In this document: positions 34,969 through 42,975 of the stretch, piece after piece | Layout: each line of letters begins with the position of its first letter | Position numbering within the stretch: the stretch's first letter is position 1 | NCBI RefSeq assembly: GCF_048984525.1 | Contig: NZ_JBMGJC010000007.1 | Coordinates: 178,414-242,413 of the forward strand | Reading direction: 5' to 3' | Length of the DNA stretch: 64,000 nt | Source of the DNA: Syntrophopropionicum propionicicum_A | GTDB taxonomy: Bacteria; Bacillota; Desulfotomaculia; Desulfotomaculales; Pelotomaculaceae | Position numbers and translations under genes: made by a program | Notes under the pieces: model-generated | The model's input: only the letters and a program-made list of their open reading frames with translations | What the model was told of the DNA's origin: nothing | Database searches by the model: none

Positions 34969-36276
34969 ATGAAGCAGGATATGATTGTTATATTGGATCT
35001 GGGAAGCAGGAATAATACCGATATTGCCAGGGCAGTCCGTAATCTTGGTGTATATAGTGAAATTCACCCTCACGATATCTCACTGGATAAACTATCACGG
35101 CTGCCAAACATCAAGGGCATTATTATCAATGGCGGGGAGAATAATCTGATCGACGGAGTAAGAATCGATGTCGACCATGGAATCTATGCAGCCGGTTACC
35201 CAATCATGGTAGTTAATCATGAGTCTGCAGAATATGTAAACAGAATAAAAAACTGGCCGGAAACAGAAGAGGAAATCTATGAAGTTTTACGTATTTTCAT
35301 TTTCAATACCTGCCATGCAGAACCTAATTGGAATATGAAAAATTTCACTGAAGATCAAGTAGAGCTGATCAAAAAACAGGTAGGTGATAAAAAAGTTTTA
35401 CTCGCATTATCTGGTGGAGTAGACAGCTCAGTGGTCGCAGCATTGCTCATCAAAGCCATCGGGAAGCAGCTGGTATGCGTGCACGTCAACCATGGCCTGA
35501 TGCGTAAAGGCGAATCAGAAAATGTCATTGAAGTATTTAAAAATCAAATGGACGCAAACCTTATTTACGTTGATGCCAGTGAACGTTTCCTGAAAAAACT
35601 GGAAAACGTATCAGATCCCGAGAAAAAGAGAAAAATCATTGGCGCTGAATTTATTCGCGTTTTTGAAGAAGAAGCAAGAAAACTGGAAGGCATAGAATTT
35701 CTGGCTCAAGGAACCATTTATCCAGATATAGTAGAAAGCGGCACGAAAACTGCAAGCGCTGTGAAATCCCATCATAATGTGGGTGGCTTGCCCGATGATC
35801 TTCAGTTTTCGCTGGTAGAACCTCTTTACCATCTCTTTAAGGATGAAGTCAGAGCATGCGGTATTGAACTGGGCCTTCCAGCAACCATGGTTAACAGACA
35901 GCCATTTCCCGGGCCTGGACTCGGTGTGCGCTGCCTCGGCGCCATCACCAGAGAACGCCTGGAAGCGGTAAGAGAATCTGATGCAATATTAAGGGAAGAG
36001 TTTGAGATAGCTGGTTTAGACAAAAGAGTCTGGCAATATTTTACTGTCGTTCCCGACTTTAAGTCTGTTGGTGTTAAAAATCATGCCCGGAGTTTTGAGT
36101 ATCCAGTCATTATTCGGGCCATAAATACAGTCGATGCCATGACTGCCAGCATAGAACAAATCGACTGGCCTGTTCTCATGAAAATTACAGATCGTATATT
36201 AAATGAGGTCCCCAATGTAAACAGGGTTTGTTATGACTTAAGCCCTAAGCCCTGTGCTACCATCGAGTGGGAATAG
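34969..36276 (+). CDS. GMP synthase with truncated glutaminase domain
   Basis: The ATP-pyrophosphatase half is complete: P-loop LALSGGVDSS (146-154), the K-G-E-S-E-N-V-I region, NRQPFPGPGLGVR and the dimerisation end PKPCATIEWE. The class I amidotransferase half normally spans about 190 residues with a Cys-His-Glu triad. Here only about 118 precede the synthetase, keeping the edges (GIIINGGENNL; LRIFIFNTCHAEPNW) but losing the nucleophile elbow (VVNHESAEY replaces the G-x-C-x-G motif) and the His-x-Glu. It should need free ammonia or a separate glutaminase. A good promoter lies upstream; a repeat begins right after the TAG. Confidence 0.88.
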   Translation: MKQDMIVILDLGSRNNTDIARAVRNLGVYSEIHPHDISLDKLSRLPNIKGIIINGGENNLIDGVRIDVDHGIYAAGYPIMVVNHESAEYVNRIKNWPETEEEIYEVLRIFIFNTCHAEPNWNMKNFTEDQVELIKKQVGDKKVLLALSGGVDSSVVAALLIKAIGKQLVCVHVNHGLMRKGESENVIEVFKNQMDANLIYVDASERFLKKLENVSDPEKKRKIIGAEFIRVFEEEARKLEGIEFLAQGTIYPDIVESGTKTASAVKSHHNVGGLPDDLQFSLVEPLYHLFKDEVRACGIELGLPATMVNRQPFPGPGLGVRCLGAITRERLEAVRESDAILREEFEIAGLDKRVWQYFTVVPDFKSVGVKNHARSFEYPVIIRAINTVDAMTASIEQIDWPVLMKITDRILNEVPNVNRVCYDLSPKPCATIEWE

Positions 36277-36306
36277 GGGTCAGGCTTGAATTATTTACTT
36301 ATTTAC
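36276..36306. repeat. Left half of a GGGGTCAGGCTTGAA element
   Basis: GGGGTCAGGCTTGAATTATT and the following ACTTATTT match the left end of the elements at 37260 and 40343. It starts at the last base of the GMP synthase stop codon. Confidence 0.75.
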
Positions 36307-36405
36307 TCCCACCTTTGGTTCACATCATATACAGTAAATGTAGTTTGCTCTCTCCTGATTTTATTTTTGATACCATTGATGGGGATAAATTAATCTAACA
36401 GTAAG

Positions 36406-37239
36406 TTAACGGGAAAACTTAGGCTGACATTCCGGGCAAAAGTACACATTCCCACCCATATAAGCCTGCTTGACTATAGTACCTCCGCATACAGGGCACG
36501 GACTGCTCAATTTTCTATTTGACATTATTGTTTCATAACCACCGTTACGTCCAAAAAGGTCTTTTTCAGTATCACGGCCGCCCTGCGCTGTCATCTTGGC
36601 AAGAGTAAGTTTTACGCTTCTAAAAAGGTTGGCTTTCCCGTCATCTGTCAGCTTAACAAGCGGTGTTCTGGGATTTATTCTGGCATTAAATAAGATGTCC
36701 TGCAGCACCCCGTTTCCGAGGCCTGGAATACGCTGCTCGGTGGCAAGAAAAGCTTTCACGCTGATAGTCTGTTTGACGCCGTCCAGCAGTCTTCTGAAAT
36801 AACTTTCGTCGAATACATCGGTCAGCGGGGAAGGCTTTTGCTTTGCTATTAGATAATACTGGCTATCGTTATCTCCTTCATGGTATACCAAGAGGCCGCC
36901 GTACATCTGGACCGTGCAGACAAGTGAAGCACTGTCTTCAAACTCGATATGCAGCTGGTTTTTTACAGGGACCGGACACCCCGGCGGATAATATCTTATG
37001 TTGACGCCATCGTTAAAAAGGATCCTGACATCATCAGCCTCAATTTCAACGAAACCGGCGACAGCCCTGGCTTCACCGACCGTTTTCCCGGAAAGCAGGC
37101 TGTTGTAGCCGGCCGGGTCCCCGAAGTAAAACGCAAAACGATGTGGTGATGAATTCGCCAATACTTTTCTGATGACCCTGCCTTTAATGGTCTGGTTTAA
37201 TTGTTCCGCAGCATTTTTACACTCGGGTATTTCTAACAT
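36406..37239 (-). CDS. Fpg/Nei-family DNA glycosylase without the N-terminal proline
   Basis: A 277-residue base-excision repair protein of the formamidopyrimidine glycosylase/endonuclease VIII group. Seen: the helix-two-turn-helix (IPGLGNGVLQDILFNARINPRTP) and a complete C-terminal zinc finger C-x2-C-x16-C-x2-C (CPVC...CPEC). The family starts M-P-E-L-P-E, and Pro1 is the Schiff-base nucleophile; here the start is M-L-E-I-P-E, so Pro is replaced and Glu kept. A clostridial subgroup shares this start (recollection). It may be a monofunctional glycosylase or a lesion binder. Confidence 0.88.
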   Translation of the reverse strand: MLEIPECKNAAEQLNQTIKGRVIRKVLANSSPHRFAFYFGDPAGYNSLLSGKTVGEARAVAGFVEIEADDVRILFNDGVNIRYYPPGCPVPVKNQLHIEFEDSASLVCTVQMYGGLLVYHEGDNDSQYYLIAKQKPSPLTDVFDESYFRRLLDGVKQTISVKAFLATEQRIPGLGNGVLQDILFNARINPRTPLVKLTDDGKANLFRSVKLTLAKMTAQGGRDTEKDLFGRNGGYETIMSNRKLSSPCPVCGGTIVKQAYMGGNVYFCPECQPKFSR

Positions 37240-37259
37240 TCTAATCCCTCCTGTTAATA

Positions 37260-37416
37260 GGGGTCAGGCTTGAATTGTTGAATTATTTCGCAATATCTTC
37301 TTCAAGCAACGACTTTTTTCTTGATTTATTGCCTTTATCATATTTTATAAGCCTTACGAAGCCACATCGTCCACTTGGATAATTAGATAATAAGTAAATA
37401 ATTCAAGCCTGACCCC
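37260..37416. repeat. 157-bp GGGGTCAGGCTTGAA palindromic element
   Basis: Bounded by GGGGTCAGGCTTGAATT and its inverted copy AATTCAAGCCTGACCCC. The interior resembles the copy at 38318 (CTTGATTTATTG...). Its right end abuts the stop codon of the DUF3795 gene. Confidence 0.9.
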
Positions 37417-37752
37417 TTATTTTTCGCGGGCAGCTTCCAGCCTCTCCCTGGCGCCTTTAACATTTTCCAGGATGAAATTTTCTTTATCGCAGCTGAAAGA
37501 ACCGCAATCTCCGCAGTGACCGAGCTGTTTTTCCAAGTTGCAGGCCCTGATCTCGCACACGCCGCAGTGAGCGAACCGCAGCCCGGAACGGCATCCCAGG
37601 CAGTTGATGTGCTCCGTCCGGATATCCGCGTTAAACATTTTACTCCACTGACCGGCTGTTTTTTTGCGGAGCTCATCATTATTATCCACAGTGGCCTTAT
37701 AAGCCGGACACTCGTCACACATTATGCCGCAATAAGCCATCATCTGGTTCAT
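37417..37752 (-). CDS. DUF3795 cysteine-rich protein
   Basis: A 111-residue protein with 13 Cys residues in the DUF3795 pattern: YCGIMCDECPAYKA, then INCLGCRS, HCGVCEIRACNLEK, HCGDCGSFSC. The Cys pairs probably bind zinc or an Fe-S cluster. Proteins of this family are common in anaerobic Firmicutes and methanogens; no function is established. The start ATG at 37752 has AGGAGGGG about eight bases upstream. Confidence 0.88.
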   Translation of the reverse strand: MNQMMAYCGIMCDECPAYKATVDNNDELRKKTAGQWSKMFNADIRTEHINCLGCRSGLRFAHCGVCEIRACNLEKQLGHCGDCGSFSCDKENFILENVKGARERLEAAREK

Positions 37753-37869
37753 TACAACCCCTCCTTATATTTCAATAAGTCATTTAATACATCCTTATTA
37801 TAACAGCTATAATTTGGCAAATGCGTGTTGTATTGTCATTATTTTCTTAAACTCTCTTTAAAAGCGAAA

Positions 37870-37905
37870 AAGGGAGACAAACAAACGTCTCCCCTGTCTC
37901 CCTTA
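37870..37905. repeat. Imperfect palindrome at the stop of the VOC protein gene
   Basis: GGGAGACAAACAAACG and the following TCTCCCCTGTCTCCC pair partly (GGGAGAC/GTCTCCC). It resembles the AACAAAAAGAACGTCCC class and overlaps the TAA. Confidence 0.55.
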
Positions 37906-38298
37906 GCCCAGTGTGTAATTCAGCGACCAGGTTACTCTGTAGCGGTCTTTCACCACAGCGAACAGCGCCCCCCAAAAGGTCTTCTGCAGTTCCATAAGCG
38001 GCTTCCTGTCTTCCAGCAGATCTTTATACAGGCGGTTGATTTCCTCCTCGCTGTCCAGGTTCAGCAATACGCCGAAGCGGTTCCCTTCCTTGATCTCTTC
38101 AAAGGGGTCGCCGAAGAACAATACACAGGTTTCGTTCACATGCAACTCGGCATGAATTATTTTCGATTCATGCCCCTTGAACATTTCATTAACTTCCCCG
38201 GTCATGACGCTCTTTAGTTCTCCGCCGAATACCTTCCGGTAGTATTCAATAGCCTCCCTGCAGTTGTCCACCATAATCGTGGGCACGATACTTTTCAT
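37903..38298 (-). CDS. VOC-fold (PhnB-like) protein
   Basis: A 131-residue glyoxalase/bleomycin-resistance fold protein of the PhnB group: VPTIMVDNCREAIEYYRKVFGGEL at the start, IIHAELHVNETCVLFFGDPF in the middle, LEDRKPLMELQKTFWGALFAVVKDRYRVTWSLNY at the end. PhnB-like proteins lack a fixed substrate. AAAGGAGA precedes the ATG. It stands alone between two repeats. Confidence 0.88.
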   Translation of the reverse strand: MKSIVPTIMVDNCREAIEYYRKVFGGELKSVMTGEVNEMFKGHESKIIHAELHVNETCVLFFGDPFEEIKEGNRFGVLLNLDSEEEINRLYKDLLEDRKPLMELQKTFWGALFAVVKDRYRVTWSLNYTLG

Positions 38299-38317
38299 TT
38301 GTCCATCTCCTTTCCTT

Positions 38318-38480
38318 GGGTCAGGCTTGAATTATTGAGTTACTCTGGAATATCTTCCTTCAATTAACTACTAGGTTTTCCTGATTTATTGTCTCTTACC
38401 ACATTATATAAGGCTTCCGATGTCACATCGTTCTTTGATAATCAGATAAATTAATAAGTGAATAATTCAAGCCTGACCCC
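38318..38480. repeat. 163-bp GGGGTCAGGCTTGAA palindromic element
   Basis: Left end TGGGTCAGGCTTGAATT, right end AATTCAAGCCTGACCCC. Contains the CTCTTACCACATTATATAAGG core also found at 45008 and 53708. Its right end enters the coding sequence of the hydrolase gene and supplies its final codons and stop. Confidence 0.9.
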
Positions 38481-39327
38481 TTTCTCTTTCCCTGAGGAAT
38501 TGGGTAATTTTATCTGTAATATTGATGATAACATGCCCGGTACCCGGCAAAACATTAATATTTGCGTGAGGGAGTAAATTCCCCAGGCGTCTTGCAGTGT
38601 CAATAGAATGAAACATAATATCCTTGTCGCCTACAAACAGTATTGTTGGCATGGTTAACCGCTTTAATTCACTGTCAGTAAATAAAGGTATTACCCCGCG
38701 GCGGTAATTAAAGTTTTTTCCTATAAGCCTTTGATATTTTATCACCACGTCAGGTATGGGCTGGTTTCCGTTTACCTTTTTGGACAACCTGTCCATCCCC
38801 TTTTCCCCTAAAACCATGTGGGCCAAGGCTTTAAAAAGGAAAGATACTTTTTGCCTTCCGATACCTGCCGGGCAAAGCAGCACAAGCTTATTTACTTTTT
38901 CCGGGCAACACACGGCAAATTTTACTGCCAGCCATGCTCCCAATGAAATGCCAATAAGGTTGGCTTTTTCTATGGACAGGGCGTTAAAGACATCTTCAAG
39001 CCATTCCGCATAAGCGGGACCGTTCAATGGCAGCTGGTTTTCGTCACTCCTGCCCGGTTCCCCCGGTATATCCACAGCATATACACGATAATTACGGGAA
39101 TACTCCCGTGCATCCGCCAACCACATAACTGAATTCATAGCACTGCCGTGAAGCAGTACCAGCGGAGGAGCGTCTTTTTCGCCATTGGCAATAATAAATG
39201 TCTTTCCATATCGGGTATCAACGTATAATTTTTCATTAGGCACAGGCCAATGTTCAAGCAGGGAATCGTAAAATTTTAAAACAGCAGCCTTCCCTTCCTG
39301 TGACTTAAAAGCAAGTTTTGTTTGCAT
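38467..39327 (-). CDS. Alpha/beta hydrolase
   Basis: A 286-residue alpha/beta-hydrolase: oxyanion HGSAMN, nucleophile elbow GISLGA (Ser about 148), acidic residue in FVGDKDIMF and His in GTGHVI. Similar proteins act as esterases, lipases or haloperoxidase-like enzymes; no substrate can be set. The last residues RGQA and the TGA come from the inverted repeat element at 38318-38480. It is transcribed just downstream of the PadR-DUF4180 gene with a 14-base gap, so they probably share a message. Confidence 0.9.
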   Translation of the reverse strand: MQTKLAFKSQEGKAAVLKFYDSLLEHWPVPNEKLYVDTRYGKTFIIANGEKDAPPLVLLHGSAMNSVMWLADAREYSRNYRVYAVDIPGEPGRSDENQLPLNGPAYAEWLEDVFNALSIEKANLIGISLGAWLAVKFAVCCPEKVNKLVLLCPAGIGRQKVSFLFKALAHMVLGEKGMDRLSKKVNGNQPIPDVVIKYQRLIGKNFNYRRGVIPLFTDSELKRLTMPTILFVGDKDIMFHSIDTARRLGNLLPHANINVLPGTGHVIINITDKITQFLRERERGQA

Positions 39328-39341
39328 TGCACTTACCCCGC

Positions 39342-40262
39342 TTAATCATAGTTTATCAGCCAGTTTTCAGCTTCAACAGTGCTGTTAAATACTCTAAAGT
39401 CCTTACCCTTATTGGCTTCGGCAATAAATTCCTTGAATTTGCCGGCAAACTTCAACTCACCCTGTAAGACGACCGCTGTCCTGACCCGGTAGTTTATGAA
39501 TTTTTGCAGGACCATACCGGCTAAACCGGTTCTAAGTTTGAAAAAGTCGTCAGACAGCGCTTCCGCGTGGATCATCAAGAGGTTAGTGTCATTTTCACCG
39601 CAGGCGGCAATAAGGTCCAGGGCTTCCTGCTCGCTATGGACCGGTTTTTCTGCAGAGAAACATTCCACATATTTTTTTGTGTTTTTTTCAATGACTGTAT
39701 AATTCATTTTGTTGCTCTCCCCTCCATGATCGCTATTGATCCCCGCGCGTAATCTTTTCAGCCAGTCCAGTTCATTATTGTAGGACGAAATAATGTTTTC
39801 ATAAATCATATCCCACAAGTATACTTCCCGCGCGCTCCTGGCGGGAGAGAACAAACCCCTGTGCTGCTTTTCTTTTTGCATCAATATTTGTGTTTTGAGT
39901 TCATTTTCGTATCCTGCCAGCATACTGTCCAGTTCGCCGACATTAAGTTGGTCCGCCCAGGCCAGCTGGATAAGGAATGCTTTCTTACATTCGGGCGGTT
40001 CGGGAGAAGAAAGCACCCAATCTTTCAGCTCAGCCAGTCCCTCTTCAGTGATAGTATAGATTTTTTTGGAGGGAGAGCTTTCCTGATGCCGGACTTCATG
40101 GGTAACAAAACCTTCATCCAGGATTTCCACCAGCGCCTTATATATCTGATTGTTGTTGCCGGACCAGGGCATGAACGGCGACTCCTGGATTATTTTCTTC
40201 AGATCGTATCCAGTGACCGGTTTACAGCTCAAGATCCCTAAAATGGCATGATTGATTGACAT
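39342..40262 (-). CDS. PadR-type regulator fused to DUF4180
   Basis: A 306-residue protein. PadR winged-helix domain: ILGILSCKPVTGYDLKKIIQESPF...IYKALVEILDEGFVTHEVRHQESSPSKKIYTITEEGLAEL (about 7-85). The PadR C-terminal helices extend to about 175. DUF4180 follows (about 185-306, VECFSAEKPVHSEQEALDLIAACGENDTNLLMIHAEALSDDFF). DUF4180 is usually a separate small protein; the fusion makes it a likely effector-sensing part. Two perfect operators overlap its promoter, so it is autoregulated. It probably controls the following hydrolase. Confidence 0.88.
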   Translation of the reverse strand: MSINHAILGILSCKPVTGYDLKKIIQESPFMPWSGNNNQIYKALVEILDEGFVTHEVRHQESSPSKKIYTITEEGLAELKDWVLSSPEPPECKKAFLIQLAWADQLNVGELDSMLAGYENELKTQILMQKEKQHRGLFSPARSAREVYLWDMIYENIISSYNNELDWLKRLRAGINSDHGGESNKMNYTVIEKNTKKYVECFSAEKPVHSEQEALDLIAACGENDTNLLMIHAEALSDDFFKLRTGLAGMVLQKFINYRVRTAVVLQGELKFAGKFKEFIAEANKGKDFRVFNSTVEAENWLINYD

Positions 40263-40284
40263 GGCTACCAGCCCCCTATAATTT

Positions 40285-40312
40285 TAACATATGTTAATAG
40301 TAACATATGTTA
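40285..40312. promoter_or_regulatory. Twin TAACATATGTTA operators
   Basis: Two identical 12-bp palindromes at 40285-40296 and 40301-40312, 4 bases apart, 23 bases upstream of the PadR-DUF4180 start. The ATGT/ACAT halves agree with PadR-family sites. Confidence 0.8.
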
Positions 40313-40342
40313 ATGTTCTTTACAATAGCTTAATTATTAATA

Positions 40343-40402
40343 GGGGTCAGGCTTGAATTATTGAATTACTTCGTAATAAGTAAATAATTCAAGCCTGACC
40401 CC
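40343..40402. repeat. 60-bp GGGGTCAGGCTTGAA element (deletion form)
   Basis: GGGGTCAGGCTTGAATTATT joins almost directly to AATAATTCAAGCCTGACCCC. The whole core is missing, leaving a near-perfect long hairpin. It follows the stop of the ABC ATPase gene by a few bases. Confidence 0.92.
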
Positions 40403-40406
40403 TTTA

Positions 40407-41144
40407 TTAAACATTCCATTCCAGTACTTTGCTTAAAAACCCGGCAAGCTCCGCCGTTCCTGGCCTGGTGAAGAGTTTTTCGCTGTCTCCGCACTCCGCC
40501 AGCCTGCCGTTTACTATAAACATCAGCTTGTCGCAGGCCTTTTTGGCGAAACCCATTTCGTGGGTGACAAGAACAATGTTCAATCCATCGTTTCTAAGTT
40601 CATTTAATAAATCGAGGACCTCACTGGTAAGCTCCGGGTCCAGGGCGCTTGTCGGTTCGTCAAGCAATAGCAGCTTTGGTTTGACCACGACAGCCCTGGC
40701 GATGGCGACTCTCTGCTGCTGGCCGCCGGAGAGCTCATGGGGAAATTTGTGCCTGCCCGCGGACAGCCCAAACCTGTCCAGCAAATTGTCTGCGGCTGTT
40801 TCCGCACCGGTTTTTGTATACCCGTGGACATTTACCAGCGGCAAAATGATATTCTGTCTGGCGGTAAGGTGGTTAAACAGGCCTTTGGCCTGGAACACAA
40901 AGCCGATTTCCCGGCGATACCGGATTAAATGCTTTTCATCATAGCAGACTTTGTTCCCATTAAAGGCCACTTCCCCGGATGATGGCGCTATGAGGCCCCC
41001 GAGGATCCTCAACAGGGTGGACTTTCCTCCCCCGGACGGCCCGATGATGGCCAGGGCATTAAAATCCTCCCGGTAAGTAATACCATCCAGCGCTTTGTTC
41101 CCGCCCGAAAATGTTTTAGACACACCAACAAGTTCAATTTTCAT
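40407..41144 (-). CDS. Amino-acid ABC transporter ATPase
   Basis: A 245-residue ATPase of the GlnQ/HisP/ArtP type: Walker A GPSGGGKST (35-43), signature LSGGQQQ, Walker B LLLDEPTSALD, His switch VTHE. Length is canonical, in contrast to the extended ATPase at 24283. It overlaps the permease gene by 11 bases. The last gene of a binding-protein-permease-ATPase operon. Confidence 0.93.
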   Translation of the reverse strand: MKIELVGVSKTFSGGNKALDGITYREDFNALAIIGPSGGGKSTLLRILGGLIAPSSGEVAFNGNKVCYDEKHLIRYRREIGFVFQAKGLFNHLTARQNIILPLVNVHGYTKTGAETAADNLLDRFGLSAGRHKFPHELSGGQQQRVAIARAVVVKPKLLLLDEPTSALDPELTSEVLDLLNELRNDGLNIVLVTHEMGFAKKACDKLMFIVNGRLAECGDSEKLFTRPGTAELAGFLSKVLEWNV

Positions 41145-41919
41145 AGCTGTACCTGCTCTCCAGGTACCTTGTATACATTGAGATCGGGAAAGTAAGTGTC
41201 AGGTACAAAAGGCCCAGGAAGATGTAACTTTCAAATATGGCAAAATTTGAAGCGCTGATTTCCCTGATGGTCTGGGTCAGCTCAATAACCGAAATCAGGG
41301 ACAGCAGCGAGGAATCCTTAATTATCGATGCAAATTGTCCGGCCAGAGAAGGCAGGGTGCGCTTTATAATCTGCGGCAGGACTATCAGGCGCATTGTCTG
41401 TCCGCTTTTTAAACCAACCGCCCTGGCCGCCTCCAGCTGAGTATATTCGATTGAATCTATGCCTCCTCTTATAATTTCAGAAATATAGGCTCCTTCAAAG
41501 ATGGACAGGATCAGGACCCCGGCTAAAAACCTGTTGTCCACACCCCAGGCGGTACCGATGATATAGAAAAACAGGTAAACCTGCATGATCATCGGCGTTC
41601 CCCTGAAAAACTGCACATATACTTTTGAAAAATAAGAAACTGCTAAAATCCTCGAATTATTCGCAAGGGCAGATAAAAAACCCAGGAGCAGGCTCACCAC
41701 CAGGCTGGCCAGGCTCAACTCAACGGTTGCGGCAAAACCCTGGGCCAGCCTGTACCGGAACGACCACAAAAAGCTGAAATCAAACTCCATTCCCAGGCGC
41801 TTTATCGAAAAAAGAAAAAACAAGATGAAAAGGGCCACTGCAATAATAATATTAAAAGCTTTCGGGAGCAAAGTCTCTTTGTTTTCGCTGTTCCTGATAA
41901 AAAGCCTGCGCATTGGCAT
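41134..41919 (-). CDS. Amino-acid ABC transporter permease
   Basis: A 261-residue HisM-type permease with five or six membrane segments and the EAA loop (EAARAVGLKSGQTMRLIVLPQIIKRTLPS). The first about 45 residues carry a cytosolic stretch and an extra helix. It lies ten bases after the binding-protein gene. It imports a polar amino acid or related compound together with its neighbours. Confidence 0.92.
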   Translation of the reverse strand: MPMRRLFIRNSENKETLLPKAFNIIIAVALFILFFLFSIKRLGMEFDFSFLWSFRYRLAQGFAATVELSLASLVVSLLLGFLSALANNSRILAVSYFSKVYVQFFRGTPMIMQVYLFFYIIGTAWGVDNRFLAGVLILSIFEGAYISEIIRGGIDSIEYTQLEAARAVGLKSGQTMRLIVLPQIIKRTLPSLAGQFASIIKDSSLLSLISVIELTQTIREISASNFAIFESYIFLGLLYLTLTFPISMYTRYLESRYSYEN

Positions 41920-41929
41920 GTTTTACCTC

Positions 41930-42736
41930 TTATTTATGCAAATCTGAAAAGAACCACTCAAAGCCGTTCCTGTCAAAGGCGTCTTTTTCTTCTTTCAGGT
42001 ATTTTTCAGTAATTGCATCAAACCCTTTTTTAGCGTAGAACTCATCCATAAATGCGTTTATTTGATCCAAAAGTTCCTGGTTGCCTTTCTTTACTCCCAC
42101 ACCCCAGTACTCGACGCCCTGGAAGGGTATGAAAACCGCTTTTGTGGTATCCGGGTTTTTCTTGTTGTTCCTGTAAATAGTTAGCTGGTCATATATGAAC
42201 GCGTCTGCTTTACCCTGTGAAACCTCGGTAACACAGGCACTTTCGTCCGGGAACGGGATGATTTTTGCCTTTGCCAGGTTTTTCTCGGCATAGATTTGCC
42301 CGGTTGAGCCGGTCTTTACAGCAACTACCTTCCCTGCCCGGTCCAGGTCCTCTGCCTTGCCGACGTCCGACCTGCTGTTTACAAGCAGGGCCAGGAGAGA
42401 TTTTGCGTAGGGCTTGGAAAAGTCTATCTTTTCCAGTCGCTCTTCCTTTATCGTCATAGAGGAAATCACCATATCGACCTTGCCGGTCTGCAGCGCCGGG
42501 ATCAGTCCGTCCCATCTGATATTTTCAATCTTTACCGGTCTGCCGGCATATTCGCCGAAAGCCTTGGCAAAATCAACGCTCACACCAGTCGGGTTGCCGT
42601 GTTCGTCCTTTGTTTCAAAAGGAGGGTACGCAAGCTCCATACCGACGACAAGTTCATTTGATTTATCTTGCGCACATCCGGATAAAATTAAAACACTGCA
42701 AATAAGAGCTATAATTATAAAAATCGACTTTTTCAT
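41930..42736 (-). CDS. Amino-acid ABC transporter substrate-binding lipoprotein
   Basis: A 268-residue family 3 solute-binding protein. Lipobox LSGC (Cys21) after an N-terminal hydrophobic core. Lobe motifs LVVGMELAYPPFETKDEHGNPTGVSVDFAKAFGEYAG and VDMVISSMTIKEERLEKIDFSKPY are canonical. Arg in SMTIKEER and Asp near YDQLTIY point to an alpha-amino acid ligand. Its ATG overlaps the TGA of a 33-codon frame upstream. Confidence 0.93.
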   Translation of the reverse strand: MKKSIFIIIALICSVLILSGCAQDKSNELVVGMELAYPPFETKDEHGNPTGVSVDFAKAFGEYAGRPVKIENIRWDGLIPALQTGKVDMVISSMTIKEERLEKIDFSKPYAKSLLALLVNSRSDVGKAEDLDRAGKVVAVKTGSTGQIYAEKNLAKAKIIPFPDESACVTEVSQGKADAFIYDQLTIYRNNKKNPDTTKAVFIPFQGVEYWGVGVKKGNQELLDQINAFMDEFYAKKGFDAITEKYLKEEKDAFDRNGFEWFFSDLHK

Positions 42737-42834
42737 GAATTATCTCCTGTCTCCCAGTTTGATTTCCTTTCAAAATGGACTGTCCATCCCGTACCTTCCG
42801 GCTTTTTGCCGTGAATCATATGGTCGTCGCTCAT
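42733..42834 (-). CDS. Possible 33-residue leader ORF coupled to the binding protein
   Basis: ATG at 42834, GAGGT ten bases upstream, no in-frame stop until a TGA that overlaps the binding-protein ATG (ATGA). Product begins MSDDHMIHGKKPEGTGW and is hydrophilic. The RNA also holds two small hairpins (CGGC/GCCG and ATGGAC/GTCCAT). It may be a regulatory leader peptide or chance. Confidence 0.35.
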   Translation of the reverse strand: MSDDHMIHGKKPEGTGWTVHFERKSNWETGDNS

Positions 42835-42975
42835 GACACGCGGAACCTCAATATACCTGCTTATAGAATACTATCAGATTGTTAAGTGCATCAACATGTA
42901 AAATTTTTGATCCGTAATGGAAATAAAACAGCCGAAAGTGCTCCGCCGGCTTCTTCAAGTTCACATGTCATGCTT

